Positions 36,043-45,609 of a stretch of 64,000 nucleotides of DNA are shown in pieces (position 1 is the first letter of the stretch; every line of letters begins with the position of its first letter). Source of the DNA: Acidobacteriota bacterium (GTDB lineage Bacteria; Acidobacteriota; Terriglobia; Acidiferrales; UBA7541); contig QHYI01000110.1 of assembly GCA_003223245.1 (NCBI GenBank), forward strand, positions 92,525 to 156,524, in the 5' to 3' direction. The notes under the pieces were generated by a model. The model was not told the origin of the DNA and searched no databases. It saw nothing but the letters and a program-made list of their open reading frames with translations. Both the position numbers and the translations under genes were made by a program.

Positions 36043-36612
36043 TCAGTTCCCCTCGTACAGCTCAATAAGAACCTTGCCTCCATCCGGCGATGCCACCAGA
36101 AAGAAGTTGACCCGCGTACCGTCTGCTCCCGCCCGCGTCGCTGGATAGATTGGCGACATCTTAAATTTTTCCTTCAAAATTTCCGTGGCGCGGTCCACGT
36201 TGGTGCACAAAAGCTCCACCTGTTGTACGCCCTCTCCAAACTTAGCCAAGTATTTGGCAATGGCCCCCTCGCCGCCCGGCTCTCTCGTCGTAAGAATGTC
36301 GAGAAAAGTCTCTGGAGGAAACTGAAGTTCGAATTCTTCGGCGTCCTGATCCGGCGGCACTTCCGCGAGCCGGGGCGTGCCGTTGGCAATGCGAATCCGG
36401 TTGAAGGTCTCCCGCTGCACCGCAAGTCCCACCGTGATTGTCGGTTTGGGACCATGCAACAGGGCCGAGAGTTCTTCGTTCGCCCACCAAGCGGAAACGG
36501 CAATTCCGGCGATGGCGTGACCCAGCCGATAAACTTCTTCGGCTGCGGCCTGCCTGGCGGACGGTTCGGAGGACGATAATCCGGCGATCACTGCAGCTAG
36601 GGGACTGGACAT
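36043..36612 (-). CDS. VOC-fold (glyoxalase-like) protein
   Basis: 189 aa. The N-terminal 45 residues form an Ala-rich helical segment (SSEPSARQAAAEEVYRLGHA). The rest reads as paired beta-alpha-beta modules: AVSAWWANEELSALL... then GVQQVELLCTNVDRATEILK and NFFLVASPDGGKVLIELYE, the last resembling the end of methylmalonyl-CoA epimerase-type VOC proteins. A metal-binding Glu may be the one in IELYE, but the full metal set is not evident. Function unassigned. Convergent with the SDR and divergent from the receiver-reductase fusion. Confidence 0.65.
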   Translation of the reverse strand: MSSPLAAVIAGLSSSEPSARQAAAEEVYRLGHAIAGIAVSAWWANEELSALLHGPKPTITVGLAVQRETFNRIRIANGTPRLAEVPPDQDAEEFELQFPPETFLDILTTREPGGEGAIAKYLAKFGEGVQQVELLCTNVDRATEILKEKFKMSPIYPATRAGADGTRVNFFLVASPDGGKVLIELYEGN

Positions 36613-36701
36613 GGCAGCGTTAGAAATTGTAGCGTGAGGGGGCCTCTAAAAGAAGGTGTTGGGGGACGCAACGAACTCTTGCTTTCGTTCATCTGAGGGG
36701 T

Positions 36702-38375
36702 ATGCCCAAACCAGTTTTGCTTACTGTGGACGACGACCCGGAAGTCTTGCGCGCCATTGAACGCGATTTGCGCAGCCGCTACGCGGATCGCTACCGCGTC
36801 ATGCGCGCGAACTCCGGCGGCGCTGCCATAACCACGCTGCGCGAACTCAAAGCTCGCAACAATCCCGTCGCCCTCCTTTTGGCTGACCAACGTATGCCCC
36901 AAATGGACGGCGTCGGCTTCCTTTCCGAAGCCATGGAGCTTCATCCGCTCGCCAAGCGTGCGTTGCTTACCGCCTATGCGGATACCAGCGCCGCCATTGA
37001 TGCCATCAACGAAGCTCGCGTTCACTATTATTTCATGAAGCCCTGGGATCCTCCGGAAGAAAAGCTCTATCCCGCCCTGGACGACCTGCTCCACGACTGG
37101 ACTTGCACGTTTCGGCCTCCCTACGAAGGCATCCGCGTCCTCGGCACGCGCTGGTCCAATCGCTCTTACGAGTTGCGCGATTTTCTTGCTCGCAATCAGG
37201 TGCCCTATCAATGGATCGACGTGGAACTCGCCGAAAGCGATCCCGAGGTGCGTGGCCTCGTGAATTCTCTCGGTCCGGAAGCGCAATCGCTTCCGCTGAT
37301 TCTATTCCCCGATGGCGCGCGTCTTGCCGAGCCGCCTCTTCCCGCCGTCGCCGACAAAATCGGCCTTCGTACTCACGCGCAAACCAATTTCTACGACCTT
37401 GCCATTGTTGGTGGGGGGCCGGCCGGCCTTGCTGCTGCGGTCTACGGCGCCAGCGAAGGTTTGCGCACCGTGATCATCGAGCGCGAAGCCCCCGGTGGCC
37501 AGGCCGGCCTCAGCTCGCGCATCGAAAATTATCTTGGCTTTCCATCCGGCCTTACCGGCAGCGATTTGGCACGGCGCGCCGTGGCTCAGGCGAAGCGCTT
37601 TGGCGTGGAGATTCTTTCCCCGCAGGAAGCTGTCGGTATCCGGACCGAAGGCCCCTACCGTTACTTGAAACTAGCCGACGGCTCGGAAATCTCCTGCCAT
37701 GTGCTTCTTCTGGCCATGGGCGTTCAGTGGCGCACCCTGGACGTGCCCGGGATTGATGGCCTTCAAGGCGCTGGCGTTTACTACGGCGGCGGAACATCCG
37801 AAGCCATTTCCTGTAAAGGCGAAACGGTGTATGTCATCGGCGGCGCGAACTCTGCTGGTCAAGCCGCCATGCATTTCTCCAAGTTCGCCGAAAAAGTGGT
37901 CATGCTGGTCCGCGGCAACTCTCTCGCCAGCACCATGTCTCATTACCTCATCGAGCAGATCGCAAAGACCCCCAACATCGAGGTTTGGACGCAAACGAGC
38001 GTTGTGGGCGTTCACGGCGATGCGCGCCTTAGCGGCATCACCGTTCTCTGTTCACCTTCAGGCGAAACCAAGCAGTTGCCTGCCACCAGTCTTTTTATTT
38101 TTATCGGCGCGCTGCCTCGCACCGAATGGCTTGGCAACGTCGTCGAGCGCGATGAACGCGGCTTCATCCTTTCCGGTCCCGAGCTGATCCACGATGGCCA
38201 GAAGCCTGCCTCGTGGACGCTCACCCGCGATCCCAGTTTGCTCGAAACCAGCGTCCCTGGGATTTTTGTCGTTGGCGACGTGCGCCACGGCTCGGTCAAG
38301 CGTGTTGCCTCCGGCGTAGGCGAAGGCGCCGTCGTCGTCCAATTCATGCACCAATACTTGGCCAAGGTCCAATGA
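36702..38375 (+). CDS. Response-regulator / thioredoxin-like / thioredoxin-reductase-like fusion
   Basis: 557 aa with three domains. (1) Receiver, residues 1-125: acidic pocket D10/D11, phospho-acceptor D62 in LLADQRMP, T90 and K113. (2) Thioredoxin/glutaredoxin-like fold, about 140-220, with SNRS where an active CxxC would sit. (3) FAD/NAD(P) reductase, about 228-557: FAD loop GGGPAG (237-242), GGQAGLSSRIENYLGFP, NADP loop GGANSAG and C-terminal GIFVVGDVRHGSVKRVASGV. The CxxC of thioredoxin reductase is absent: GGGT aligns there, with a lone C371. A phosphorylation-gated flavin electron-transfer or redox-sensing role is likely. First gene of a three-gene set. Confidence 0.9.
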   Translation: MPKPVLLTVDDDPEVLRAIERDLRSRYADRYRVMRANSGGAAITTLRELKARNNPVALLLADQRMPQMDGVGFLSEAMELHPLAKRALLTAYADTSAAIDAINEARVHYYFMKPWDPPEEKLYPALDDLLHDWTCTFRPPYEGIRVLGTRWSNRSYELRDFLARNQVPYQWIDVELAESDPEVRGLVNSLGPEAQSLPLILFPDGARLAEPPLPAVADKIGLRTHAQTNFYDLAIVGGGPAGLAAAVYGASEGLRTVIIEREAPGGQAGLSSRIENYLGFPSGLTGSDLARRAVAQAKRFGVEILSPQEAVGIRTEGPYRYLKLADGSEISCHVLLLAMGVQWRTLDVPGIDGLQGAGVYYGGGTSEAISCKGETVYVIGGANSAGQAAMHFSKFAEKVVMLVRGNSLASTMSHYLIEQIAKTPNIEVWTQTSVVGVHGDARLSGITVLCSPSGETKQLPATSLFIFIGALPRTEWLGNVVERDERGFILSGPELIHDGQKPASWTLTRDPSLLETSVPGIFVVGDVRHGSVKRVASGVGEGAVVVQFMHQYLAKVQ

Positions 38376-38465
38376 GCGCGGCATCGATTCGACGGGTAAC
38401 CGCTTACGTGGCATTCCATGGCTGTTTTCCTACGGAAGACTGAGAACTGAGGACCGACAACTTTA

Positions 38466-39875
38466 ATGACCGCTCCCGCCGAGCAATCTCGCATCGACGC
38501 CTTAGTGGCCGAGTTGCGCAAAGTCCCGCCCTTTGCCGACCAGACCCAGGATGACCTCCAATGGTTTGTTTCCCAATCCGAGGAACAGAGGACAGCGGTG
38601 GGCGAAATCGCAGCCAACGAGGGTGCTCCCGCGGACACCATGTTGGTCATCTTGGAAGGAGAATTGCGCGCCCGCAGCGAAAAAGGGCCCGCCGACGGCC
38701 CCGTTTATACCGCGCGCGCCGGAGATGTTACCGGCGTCCTGCCGTTCTCGAGAATGAAGATATACGGCGTGACCGTGCGCGCGGTCCTCCCCATGCGCGC
38801 TCTCGCGTTTCCTACGAAGAAATTCCCGGAACTCTTTCAGCGCATGCCCGAACTTTCTCAGCGCCTCGTCGGATTATTGACCGATCGCGTTCGAACCGTC
38901 ACGCGCAACGAGCAGCAGCGCGAAAAACTAGCCGCTCTCGGCAAATTGTCCGCAGGTCTCGCTCACGAATTGAACAATCCTTCTGCGGCAGCGCGCCGTT
39001 CGGCCGCTGCGCTGCACGATTGCCTCAATCGCCTACGCGCTGCTGGCCGCAATTCCACTCTTCGCTCCGAAGATTGCGGTTTGCTTGCCCAGTGCGAAGA
39101 CGAAGTTCGCGCTTCCCTGAAGTGCGCAGATTACAAGGACGAATTCACCCGCGCCGATCGCCAGGATGCCATCCAGTCCTGGCTGGAAGCCCGCGGCGTC
39201 ACCGACGCCTGGAAGCTCGCTCCGCTTCTCGCCGATGCCAACCTTAGCGACGAACATCTTGAAAAATTCGCGGGAGCCGCGGGTGTCGCGCTTGGAGCGG
39301 AACTGACGCGCTTCGCCACGCTTCTCGAAATGGAACGCATCGCTTCCGAACTCGACAACAGCACCGCGCGCATTTCCGACCTGATCAAAGCCATCAAGGA
39401 ATATTCCTTCATGGACCAGGCTCCGCTCCAGGAAGTGGACATTAAGTCGAGCCTGGAAACCACGCTCACCATCATGCATCACAAACTGAAGCGCGGCATC
39501 GTGGTGACCCGCGATTACGCTCCGGACTTGCCCAAAGTCATGGCCTACGGCAGCGAACTCAATCAAGTTTGGACCAACCTCATCGACAATGCCGCCGACG
39601 CCATGGGCAGTACCGGAAAGCTTCTCGTGCGCGCTGCCCGTGAAAATGAATACGTGCTCGTGGAAATCGTGGACAACGGTCCGGGCATTCCGCCTGAAGT
39701 GCAATCCCGCATCTTCGAGCCGTTTTTCACCACCAAGGGTGTGGGTGAAGGCACGGGGCTCGGTCTCGACGTCGTGCACCGTATCGTGCAAAAAATGCGC
39801 GGCCTGGTTACCGTCAAGTCCGTTCCCGGCGACACGCGCTTCCAGGTGCGCATTCCCATTCAAGCCACAATGTGA
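38466..39875 (+). CDS. Histidine kinase with N-terminal cyclic-nucleotide-binding-like domain
   Basis: 469 aa, no membrane segment. Residues about 20-135 form a cNMP-binding/CRP-like beta roll (AADTMLVILEGELRARSEK-type pattern; KKFPELFQRMPELSQRLVGL). The dimerisation H-box SAGLAHELNNPSAAARRSA contains phospho-acceptor His167, with a long helical insert afterwards. The ATPase has N-box NQVWTNLIDNAADAMG, G1 VEIVDNGPGIP, F FEPFFTTK and G2 GEGTGLGLDVVH. It begins 90 bp after the receiver fusion and is its obvious phosphodonor partner (inference). The ligand of the beta roll is unknown. Confidence 0.92.
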   Translation: MTAPAEQSRIDALVAELRKVPPFADQTQDDLQWFVSQSEEQRTAVGEIAANEGAPADTMLVILEGELRARSEKGPADGPVYTARAGDVTGVLPFSRMKIYGVTVRAVLPMRALAFPTKKFPELFQRMPELSQRLVGLLTDRVRTVTRNEQQREKLAALGKLSAGLAHELNNPSAAARRSAAALHDCLNRLRAAGRNSTLRSEDCGLLAQCEDEVRASLKCADYKDEFTRADRQDAIQSWLEARGVTDAWKLAPLLADANLSDEHLEKFAGAAGVALGAELTRFATLLEMERIASELDNSTARISDLIKAIKEYSFMDQAPLQEVDIKSSLETTLTIMHHKLKRGIVVTRDYAPDLPKVMAYGSELNQVWTNLIDNAADAMGSTGKLLVRAARENEYVLVEIVDNGPGIPPEVQSRIFEPFFTTKGVGEGTGLGLDVVHRIVQKMRGLVTVKSVPGDTRFQVRIPIQATM

Positions 39876-39905
39876 TTCACCCCGCGTGAATCAAAGGAGA
39901 CTCGC

Positions 39906-40172
39906 ATGGCCGATACTTGTACTCATCTTGACCAGATCAAGCGCGTCAAGCCGAAAACCAAGGGCTGCGAAGAATGCCTGAAGATGGGCGACACTTGGGT
40001 GCACTTGCGCTTGTGCTTGACATGCGGCCACGTCGGCTGCTGCGATTCCTCCAAAAACAAGCACGCCACCAAGCATTTTCGCTCTACCAAGCACCCCATT
40101 GTTCGTTCGCACGAGCCCGGTGAAAACTGGATGTGGTGCTACGTCGATGAACTCATGCTGGAAGACAACTGA
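39906..40172 (+). CDS. UBP-type zinc finger protein
   Basis: 88 aa; AAAGGAG lies six bases before ATG 39906. The whole protein is a ZnF-UBP domain: C5/H7, C21/C24 (GCEECLKMG), C37/C40 (CLTCGHVGCCD with C45), H53/H57 (KHATKHF) and H63 (HPIVRS), with the conserved W in ENWMWCYVDE. In eukaryotes this fold binds the free C-terminal Gly-Gly of ubiquitin. In this bacterium it stands alone, directly after the kinase, where it may sense or bind a C-terminus or relay redox/zinc state (inference). Confidence 0.92.
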   Translation: MADTCTHLDQIKRVKPKTKGCEECLKMGDTWVHLRLCLTCGHVGCCDSSKNKHATKHFRSTKHPIVRSHEPGENWMWCYVDELMLEDN

Positions 40173-40219
40173 ATCTTGGGTCGGTACCCTGCTCAAACAT
40201 ATGCGACACTTTCCTGGTT

Positions 40220-41134
40220 TTAAACCTTCTTCTTCGCCGGAATCAAAACCGACGCCAGCAAAGCAACCAGCAGTACACCGCCAACAACCAAGAGCGACGT
40301 GTCCACCGGAATGCGTACCCGCGGCTCCCCAATCATTTTCCCGCCAATAAAAACCAACACCACCGCCAACCCTTCGTCCAGAAATCGCACCCGGTCGATG
40401 ATTCCCGCCAGCAGAAAATACAGCGCGCGCAGGCCCAGAATCGCCAGCACGTTCGACGTGTACACGATAAACGGATCTCGCGTGATTCCGAACACCGCGG
40501 GAATCGAGTCCACCGCCAGGGTCACATCCGTAAGTTCAATCACCATCAAAACCACTAACAACGGCGTCGCAAATATCCGTCCTCCTTTGCGCACAAAGAA
40601 TTTGTCGTCCTGGTATTCGCGCATCACGCGCAAATGCCGGTTGGCGAAGCCCACAATCCTGCCTTTCTCTGGATGCGCCTCCTCCTTCTTGAAAAACAAC
40701 CGAATTCCCGCGTACACCAGAAATGCTCCCAGCACATACAGAGCCCAGGAAAAGTGTTCAATGAGTTCCGCCCCCACTCCAATCATGACGCCGCGCATCA
40801 CCAGGGCGCCCAGCACGCCCCATTCGAGCAGGCGGTGTTGCAGGAGGTCTTCCACCGCGAACGCGCGGAAAATCACCAGAAAAAGAAAGAGATTGTCCAC
40901 GCTCAGGGCCTTCTCGATTAGATAACCGGTGAAGAATTCGAGAGCGGGCTGTTTGCCGTGGAAATAAAACACGCCCAAACCGAAAAGGACGGAAATCGCG
41001 ATCCAGCAAAAACTTACAATCGCCGCTTCGCGCAGCCCGACTTTGTGCGGATGCCGGTGAAACACGCGCAGGTCCAGCACAATCGCAAGGAGGATGAAAG
41101 CATTGAAAACGATCCACTGGAGAGGCGTGCCCAT
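40220..41134 (-). CDS. TerC/Alx-family integral membrane protein
   Basis: 304 aa with about seven to nine hydrophobic helices. The two acidic family motifs are present: GYLIEKALSVDNLFLFLVIF and IELTDVTLAVDSIPAVFGIT. These membrane-embedded acidic residues suit metal-ion export (Mn2+ for Alx/MeeF). It starts 19 bp after a secreted hypothetical gene on the same strand, leaving no room for the yybP-ykoY riboswitch that often precedes this family. It converges on the zinc-finger gene. Confidence 0.92.
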   Translation of the reverse strand: MGTPLQWIVFNAFILLAIVLDLRVFHRHPHKVGLREAAIVSFCWIAISVLFGLGVFYFHGKQPALEFFTGYLIEKALSVDNLFLFLVIFRAFAVEDLLQHRLLEWGVLGALVMRGVMIGVGAELIEHFSWALYVLGAFLVYAGIRLFFKKEEAHPEKGRIVGFANRHLRVMREYQDDKFFVRKGGRIFATPLLVVLMVIELTDVTLAVDSIPAVFGITRDPFIVYTSNVLAILGLRALYFLLAGIIDRVRFLDEGLAVVLVFIGGKMIGEPRVRIPVDTSLLVVGGVLLVALLASVLIPAKKKV

Positions 41135-41152
41135 GCCGGCGGCATTCCTGTG

Positions 41153-42007
41153 TCAGGGTTTGGAGCCGCTTGCTCCGGTGCTGTTCAGGTTCGAAAGCTC
41201 CACGCGCGCCGTCTCCCCCGCTTCGATCTTTACGGGTACGTCCCACTGCACGCGCAAGTCGCCGGCATTGGCTTCCAGGTTGAGCGAAGAAATCCAATAA
41301 TTTCCCGGAGCCAGGCCCGAAATGGAGGCGTGTCCTTCCAGGTCGGTCTCCGCTTTGGCGGCGAGAAACTGGAGTTGTGCCATCTCCGGCGCGGCAAGTT
41401 GCACGCGTTTCTGTCGTTCATTCTGGAGGACGCCCCATTTTCTTTGCGGATTGACGTCCTCCAATTCCAATTCAATGGTGGAAGCCGATTCCGGATGCGC
41501 GCCGGCAAATTTGTGTATCGCCGCCAGGTAATCCTGCCTCTGCTTTGCGTATTTCTCGGGATTCTTGGTGCGGTCGGCCTCCTTGTATTTCGGCTTCGGG
41601 AAACCCATCATGGCGCCGCCCCGGTTGCAGCGCTCATAGGCGCGCAGGAATTCCGGAACGTGCACGAGGTCGTCCGGGGACAACAGCTTGTCGATGTCCG
41701 GGGAACCGAGGTCCAGCGTATCGTGAGCTTTGAGCCAGGCGCGCAGCTCGGGAGAAACCGTAAGGCTGTCGATGAACGCGTCTCGCGCCGGCGCCGGGTC
41801 TTTTTCTTCCGCTTCTTTCATGATATCTTTGTAACTCTTCCTGAGAATGTAGAACGTGAACTGCCGCACCGGCTCGGGCCGCGCTGCGGTGGGGGTAATG
41901 CGCGCCGTAAACTCGAGCGACCCCGTGCTGGTTTGAGCCTCCGACATACTCACTAACGCGAAGCTCGACGCAAGAAGCGGGAAAAGCAACGAGGCTGTTT
42001 TTCTCAT
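41153..42007 (-). CDS. Secreted protein with C-terminal carboxypeptidase-regulatory-like domain
   Basis: 284 aa. Signal peptide MRKTASLLFPLLASSFALVS ending near SEAQ. A charged middle region (about 50-190; SPELRAWLKAHDTLDLGSPD, EKYAKQRQDYLAAIHKFAGA) is followed by a beta-sandwich-like C-terminus (TDLEGHASISGLAPGNYWIS ... KIEAGETARVELSNL) like carboxypeptidase-regulatory or transthyretin-type modules. No enzymatic motif. Upstream of terC on the same strand; function unknown. Confidence 0.75.
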   Translation of the reverse strand: MRKTASLLFPLLASSFALVSMSEAQTSTGSLEFTARITPTAARPEPVRQFTFYILRKSYKDIMKEAEEKDPAPARDAFIDSLTVSPELRAWLKAHDTLDLGSPDIDKLLSPDDLVHVPEFLRAYERCNRGGAMMGFPKPKYKEADRTKNPEKYAKQRQDYLAAIHKFAGAHPESASTIELELEDVNPQRKWGVLQNERQKRVQLAAPEMAQLQFLAAKAETDLEGHASISGLAPGNYWISSLNLEANAGDLRVQWDVPVKIEAGETARVELSNLNSTGASGSKP

Positions 42008-42197
42008 GCCGGAAATCGTAGCAGATTGCCGCGAAACGGGCTAAAGGAACGGGCCGCGGTTTGCGGAATTGGCGAACCGCGCATCAATTACACCACAAGC
42101 GGTGCGGGTGTGTTAGTTTTTCATCCTGACTGAGAACGGTTTCAAGTACCTGAACAATACTCATCTTCGAAATCCCGCACTGGCGGAAGGGGAATCC

Positions 42198-44441
42198 ATG
42201 AAGAAGTTTGTTCTCGCTTTTCTTCTGGTCGCATCGCCGGTCTTCACGGGTGTAGCGTTTGCCTCGCGACCATCCGACGCTCGGCAGGCGAAACAAACAC
42301 GCGGCGCAACAGAAACGCCAAAAACTGCCAGCTCGGCCGAGGAGGCCCGTTGGGTGCAAGAGGCGCGCGACGTTACTATCATTCGCGACAATTGGGGCAT
42401 CGCCCATGTCTACGGTAAAACCGATGCCGACGCCGTCTTCGGCGTGATTTATGCGCAGGCCGAGGACGACTTCAACCGCGTAGAGACCAATTACATCAAC
42501 GCCATGGGCCGTCTCGCCGAAGCCGAAGGCGAATCCAAAATTTATCAGGACCTGCGGATGAAGCTCTTCAGCGACCCCGAAACCATCAAAAAAGATTATG
42601 CCGCAAGCCCCGAATGGCTGAAAAAACTGATGAACGCCTGGGCCGACGGCCTGAACTTCTATCTCGCGAAACATCCCGATGTCCGGCCGCGTGTGATCCA
42701 CAGATTCGAGCCGTGGATGGCCCTCACCTTCACCGAAGGCAGCATTGGCGGCGACATCGAACGCGTAAAACTCAGTCACCTTGAAGCGTTTTACGGTCAA
42801 GTTCCCGTGACCCAAAACTCGCCAGCGTTTGACGAGGACATCGAGGAGCCGGGGGGCTCAAATGGCATCGCCATCGCGCCCTCGAACAGCTTGAACCATC
42901 ATGCGCTCCTGCTCATCAATCCCCATACCTCGTTTTTCTTCCGCTCCGAATTGCAAATGGCGAGCGAAGACGGCCTTGACGCTTACGGCGCGGTCACCTG
43001 GGGCCAGTTCTTCGTCTACCAGGGATTCAACGACCGCGCTGGCTGGATGCACACTTCGAGCGGCGCGAGCCAGCTCAGCTTCTATCTGGAAACCGTCGAG
43101 AAAAAAGGCGACCGCTTCTACTACAAATATGGCGACGAAGAACTCCCGGTCGAGACGAGCGAAATCATTGTGCCGTACAAAACCGCGAGCGGCATGGCCG
43201 AAAAAAAGTTCACCGTGTACCGCACGCAGCACGGCCCGGTGATCGGCGAATCCGATGGCAAGTGGCTCACCATCCGCTTGATGAACGAACCCGTCAAGGC
43301 GCTCACGCAATCGTACCTGCGCACGAAAGCGCGAGACTACAAAACGTTTCGCGAAACGATGGAGCTACACACCAATTCCTCGAACAACACCATCTTCGCC
43401 GATGCCGACGGCGACATCGCCTACTTCCATGCCAACTTCATTCCCCGCCGCGATCCCAGCTTTGATTGGACCAAGCCCGTGAATGGCAGCAATCCCGCGA
43501 CCGACTGGCACGGCCTGCTTTCCGTGGACCAAACGCCGCACCTGTTGAATCCCAAAGTCGGCTGGCTCTACAACGTGAACAATTGGCCGTGGTCCGCCGC
43601 CGGGCCGGACAGTCCGAAGAAGGAGGATTTTCCCCCGTATGTGGAAACCGGCGGAGAAACCGCGCGCGGCCTGCATGCCGTTCGCGTGCTGCAAGACAAA
43701 AAAGATTTCACGCTCGATTCGCTCATCTCCGCGGCCTATGACAGCTATCTGCCGTGGTTCGCGAAACCCATCTCCGCGCTGATCCAGGCCTGGGACGAAA
43801 CGCCAACCAGCAATCCGTTGAAAGCCAAGATTGCGGAACAGATTGACGCGCTGCGCGGCTGGGATTTGCGCTGGGGCGTCGCCTCCGTGTCCACCTCGCT
43901 CGCCGTCTTCTGGGGAGAGGAACTGCAGCGCCGCATCGGCCCGGAGGCGCGCAGGGCCGGCATCTACTTGAGCGACTACGCCTCGACCAAAGTTCCGCCC
44001 GAAATTCTCCTCGAAGCGCTCGCCGACGCCTCGGACAAGCTTGCCGCAGACTTCGGGACCTGGAAGATGCCCTGGGGCGACATCAATCGCTTTCAGCGTC
44101 TCACGGGGGACATCGTTCAGCCCTTCAGCGATTCCGCCGCGAGCATTCCTGTGGGATTTACGTCCTCGTTCTGGGGTTCGCTGGCCTCGTTTGGAGCGCA
44201 CGAGTGTCCTGGAACGAAGAAGTGGTACGGGGACCGTGGCAACAGCTTCGTGGCGGTCGTCGAATTTGGTGACAAAGTCCGCGCTCGCGCCGTCACCGCG
44301 GGCGGCGAGAGCGGCCATCCCTCCTCGCCGCATTTCAACGATGAAGCCCAGCGCTACGCCACCGGCATTCTGCGTGAAGTGTACTTCTACCGTTCCCAGC
44401 TCCAAGGCCACACCGAGCGCCAATACCATCCGGGCAACTGA
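42198..44441 (+). CDS. Penicillin/acyl-homoserine-lactone acylase family Ntn-hydrolase
   Basis: 747 aa; ATG 42198 follows GGAAGGGG. Signal peptide (MKKFVLAFLLVASPVFTGVA), alpha chain (VTIIRDNWGIAHVYGKTDAD), linker, and the autocatalytic site EPGGSNGIA, where Ser221 would become the N-terminal nucleophile of the beta chain. HTSFFFRSELQM, WGQFFVYQGFNDRAGWMHTS and the late N-region NRFQRLTGD are as in PvdQ/QuiP-type acylases. A periplasmic enzyme that cleaves an amide-linked acyl chain: N-acyl-homoserine lactones, siderophore precursors or beta-lactams are options. Confidence 0.9.
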   Translation: MKKFVLAFLLVASPVFTGVAFASRPSDARQAKQTRGATETPKTASSAEEARWVQEARDVTIIRDNWGIAHVYGKTDADAVFGVIYAQAEDDFNRVETNYINAMGRLAEAEGESKIYQDLRMKLFSDPETIKKDYAASPEWLKKLMNAWADGLNFYLAKHPDVRPRVIHRFEPWMALTFTEGSIGGDIERVKLSHLEAFYGQVPVTQNSPAFDEDIEEPGGSNGIAIAPSNSLNHHALLLINPHTSFFFRSELQMASEDGLDAYGAVTWGQFFVYQGFNDRAGWMHTSSGASQLSFYLETVEKKGDRFYYKYGDEELPVETSEIIVPYKTASGMAEKKFTVYRTQHGPVIGESDGKWLTIRLMNEPVKALTQSYLRTKARDYKTFRETMELHTNSSNNTIFADADGDIAYFHANFIPRRDPSFDWTKPVNGSNPATDWHGLLSVDQTPHLLNPKVGWLYNVNNWPWSAAGPDSPKKEDFPPYVETGGETARGLHAVRVLQDKKDFTLDSLISAAYDSYLPWFAKPISALIQAWDETPTSNPLKAKIAEQIDALRGWDLRWGVASVSTSLAVFWGEELQRRIGPEARRAGIYLSDYASTKVPPEILLEALADASDKLAADFGTWKMPWGDINRFQRLTGDIVQPFSDSAASIPVGFTSSFWGSLASFGAHECPGTKKWYGDRGNSFVAVVEFGDKVRARAVTAGGESGHPSSPHFNDEAQRYATGILREVYFYRSQLQGHTERQYHPGN

Positions 44442-44566
44442 GCGGAGTCTTACTTTGGCGGGCGAGAGTCGTACCCACGCAAATTGGGCAGTTCGTAAGC
44501 GCATGAAAACAAAGGGAGATCCTGGCCCGAGAGGTCCTTTGCGGTGAAGCAGTAGAAACGCTTCTG

Positions 44567-45609
44567 CTACCCGTTCGGCACCAGCACGATCTTCCCGATC
44601 ACCCCTCCGCTTCCCAGTAATTCGTGTGCGTGCCGCGCTTGGCGGAGAGGCAACCGTTGTGCGATCAGCGGTGTGATCTTCTTCCGCTGCAGGAGGTCGA
44701 ACAGTGTCAGCAGGTCGTGGCGGAACCACGTGGGTTTCAGGCGCATCAGCCACTGATACTGTAAGGCACCATGCCCTTGCGTCCCGGCAGAAACCGGTTT
44801 CGGAGGATATACCACCCCAAGATCGCGGATTCGCGAATTGCATGCCGGCCGTTCGGTGTGCCCGACGCCATCCTTCCTCCGCGGAGCTTGGCCTGGAATC
44901 CGTAGACCACCACGCGACCGCCATCGCGGAGCGCTTCGCGCGAGCGCCATAGATTGTCCCCACCGATGCCGTCGAAAACAGCATCCATACCCTCACCGGT
45001 AAGGCGGTGGATTTCCTGAACGAAGTCAGAACTGCGGTAGTCGATGGGGGTAGCGCCGAGTTCCTTAACAACCTCCGCCGCCTGCGCGGAACACGTTCCG
45101 TACATTTCCACGCCGGCGAGCCGTCCCAGCTGCAGGAATGCAGTGCCGACGCCACCAGAGGCGCCGTGAATCAGCACGCGCTGCCCCGGCTTGGCCTTCG
45201 CCGAACGATGCAGCATCTGGTAGGCCGTGATGTAGTTTAAGACGACCGCGACAGCTTCGGCAGGATCCAAGCCTGCAGGCACCGGAATAAACTTGCGCTG
45301 CGGCAAGCAAACATATTGTGCGTAACAGCCGCTGATCGGCATGGCCGCTACCGTCTGGCCCAGCTCGAAACCGGAGGCGCCTTCGCCGATCTGATCCACA
45401 ACGCCGACCAGATCCCAACCTGGCGTATAGGGCACGCGCGGTGTTTCCGGATGGACGCCCTCGCGCGCCAGTACGTCAGGCAAGCTCACGCCCGCGGCCA
45501 GCATTCGCACGCGCAGTTCACCCCGCTTCGGCCCGGGACACTCCTCTTCCACTACTTGAATGGTATCGGGCCCGCCGTAATGGGTGACGACAATCCGCGT
45601 GTGTTGCAC
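44567..45609 (-). pseudogene. Zinc-free MDR quinone oxidoreductase, single-base frameshift
   Basis: ATG 45609 begins a 287-aa MDR protein (PYTPGWDLVGVVDQIGEGAS; GASGGVGTAFLQLGRLAGVE NADPH loop) that runs off frame after KGMVPYSI at about 44755. The sequence resumes in the adjacent frame as QWLMRLKPTWFRHDLLTLFD and ends normally with SGGVIGKIVLVPNG at 44567. Adding one C in the Ile-Gln junction restores a 346-aa protein. Only this lesion is visible, so it may be a recent mutation or a sequencing error. Convergent with the acylase. Confidence 0.8.

Noticed and set aside
40220..41152. yybP-ykoY manganese riboswitch before terC
   Set aside because: Only 18 bp separate terC from the upstream gene, leaving no room for the riboswitch.
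43365..45155. 596-aa minus-strand frame
   Set aside because: Opposite the acylase and out of frame with the quinone oxidoreductase; Arg-rich, no domain.
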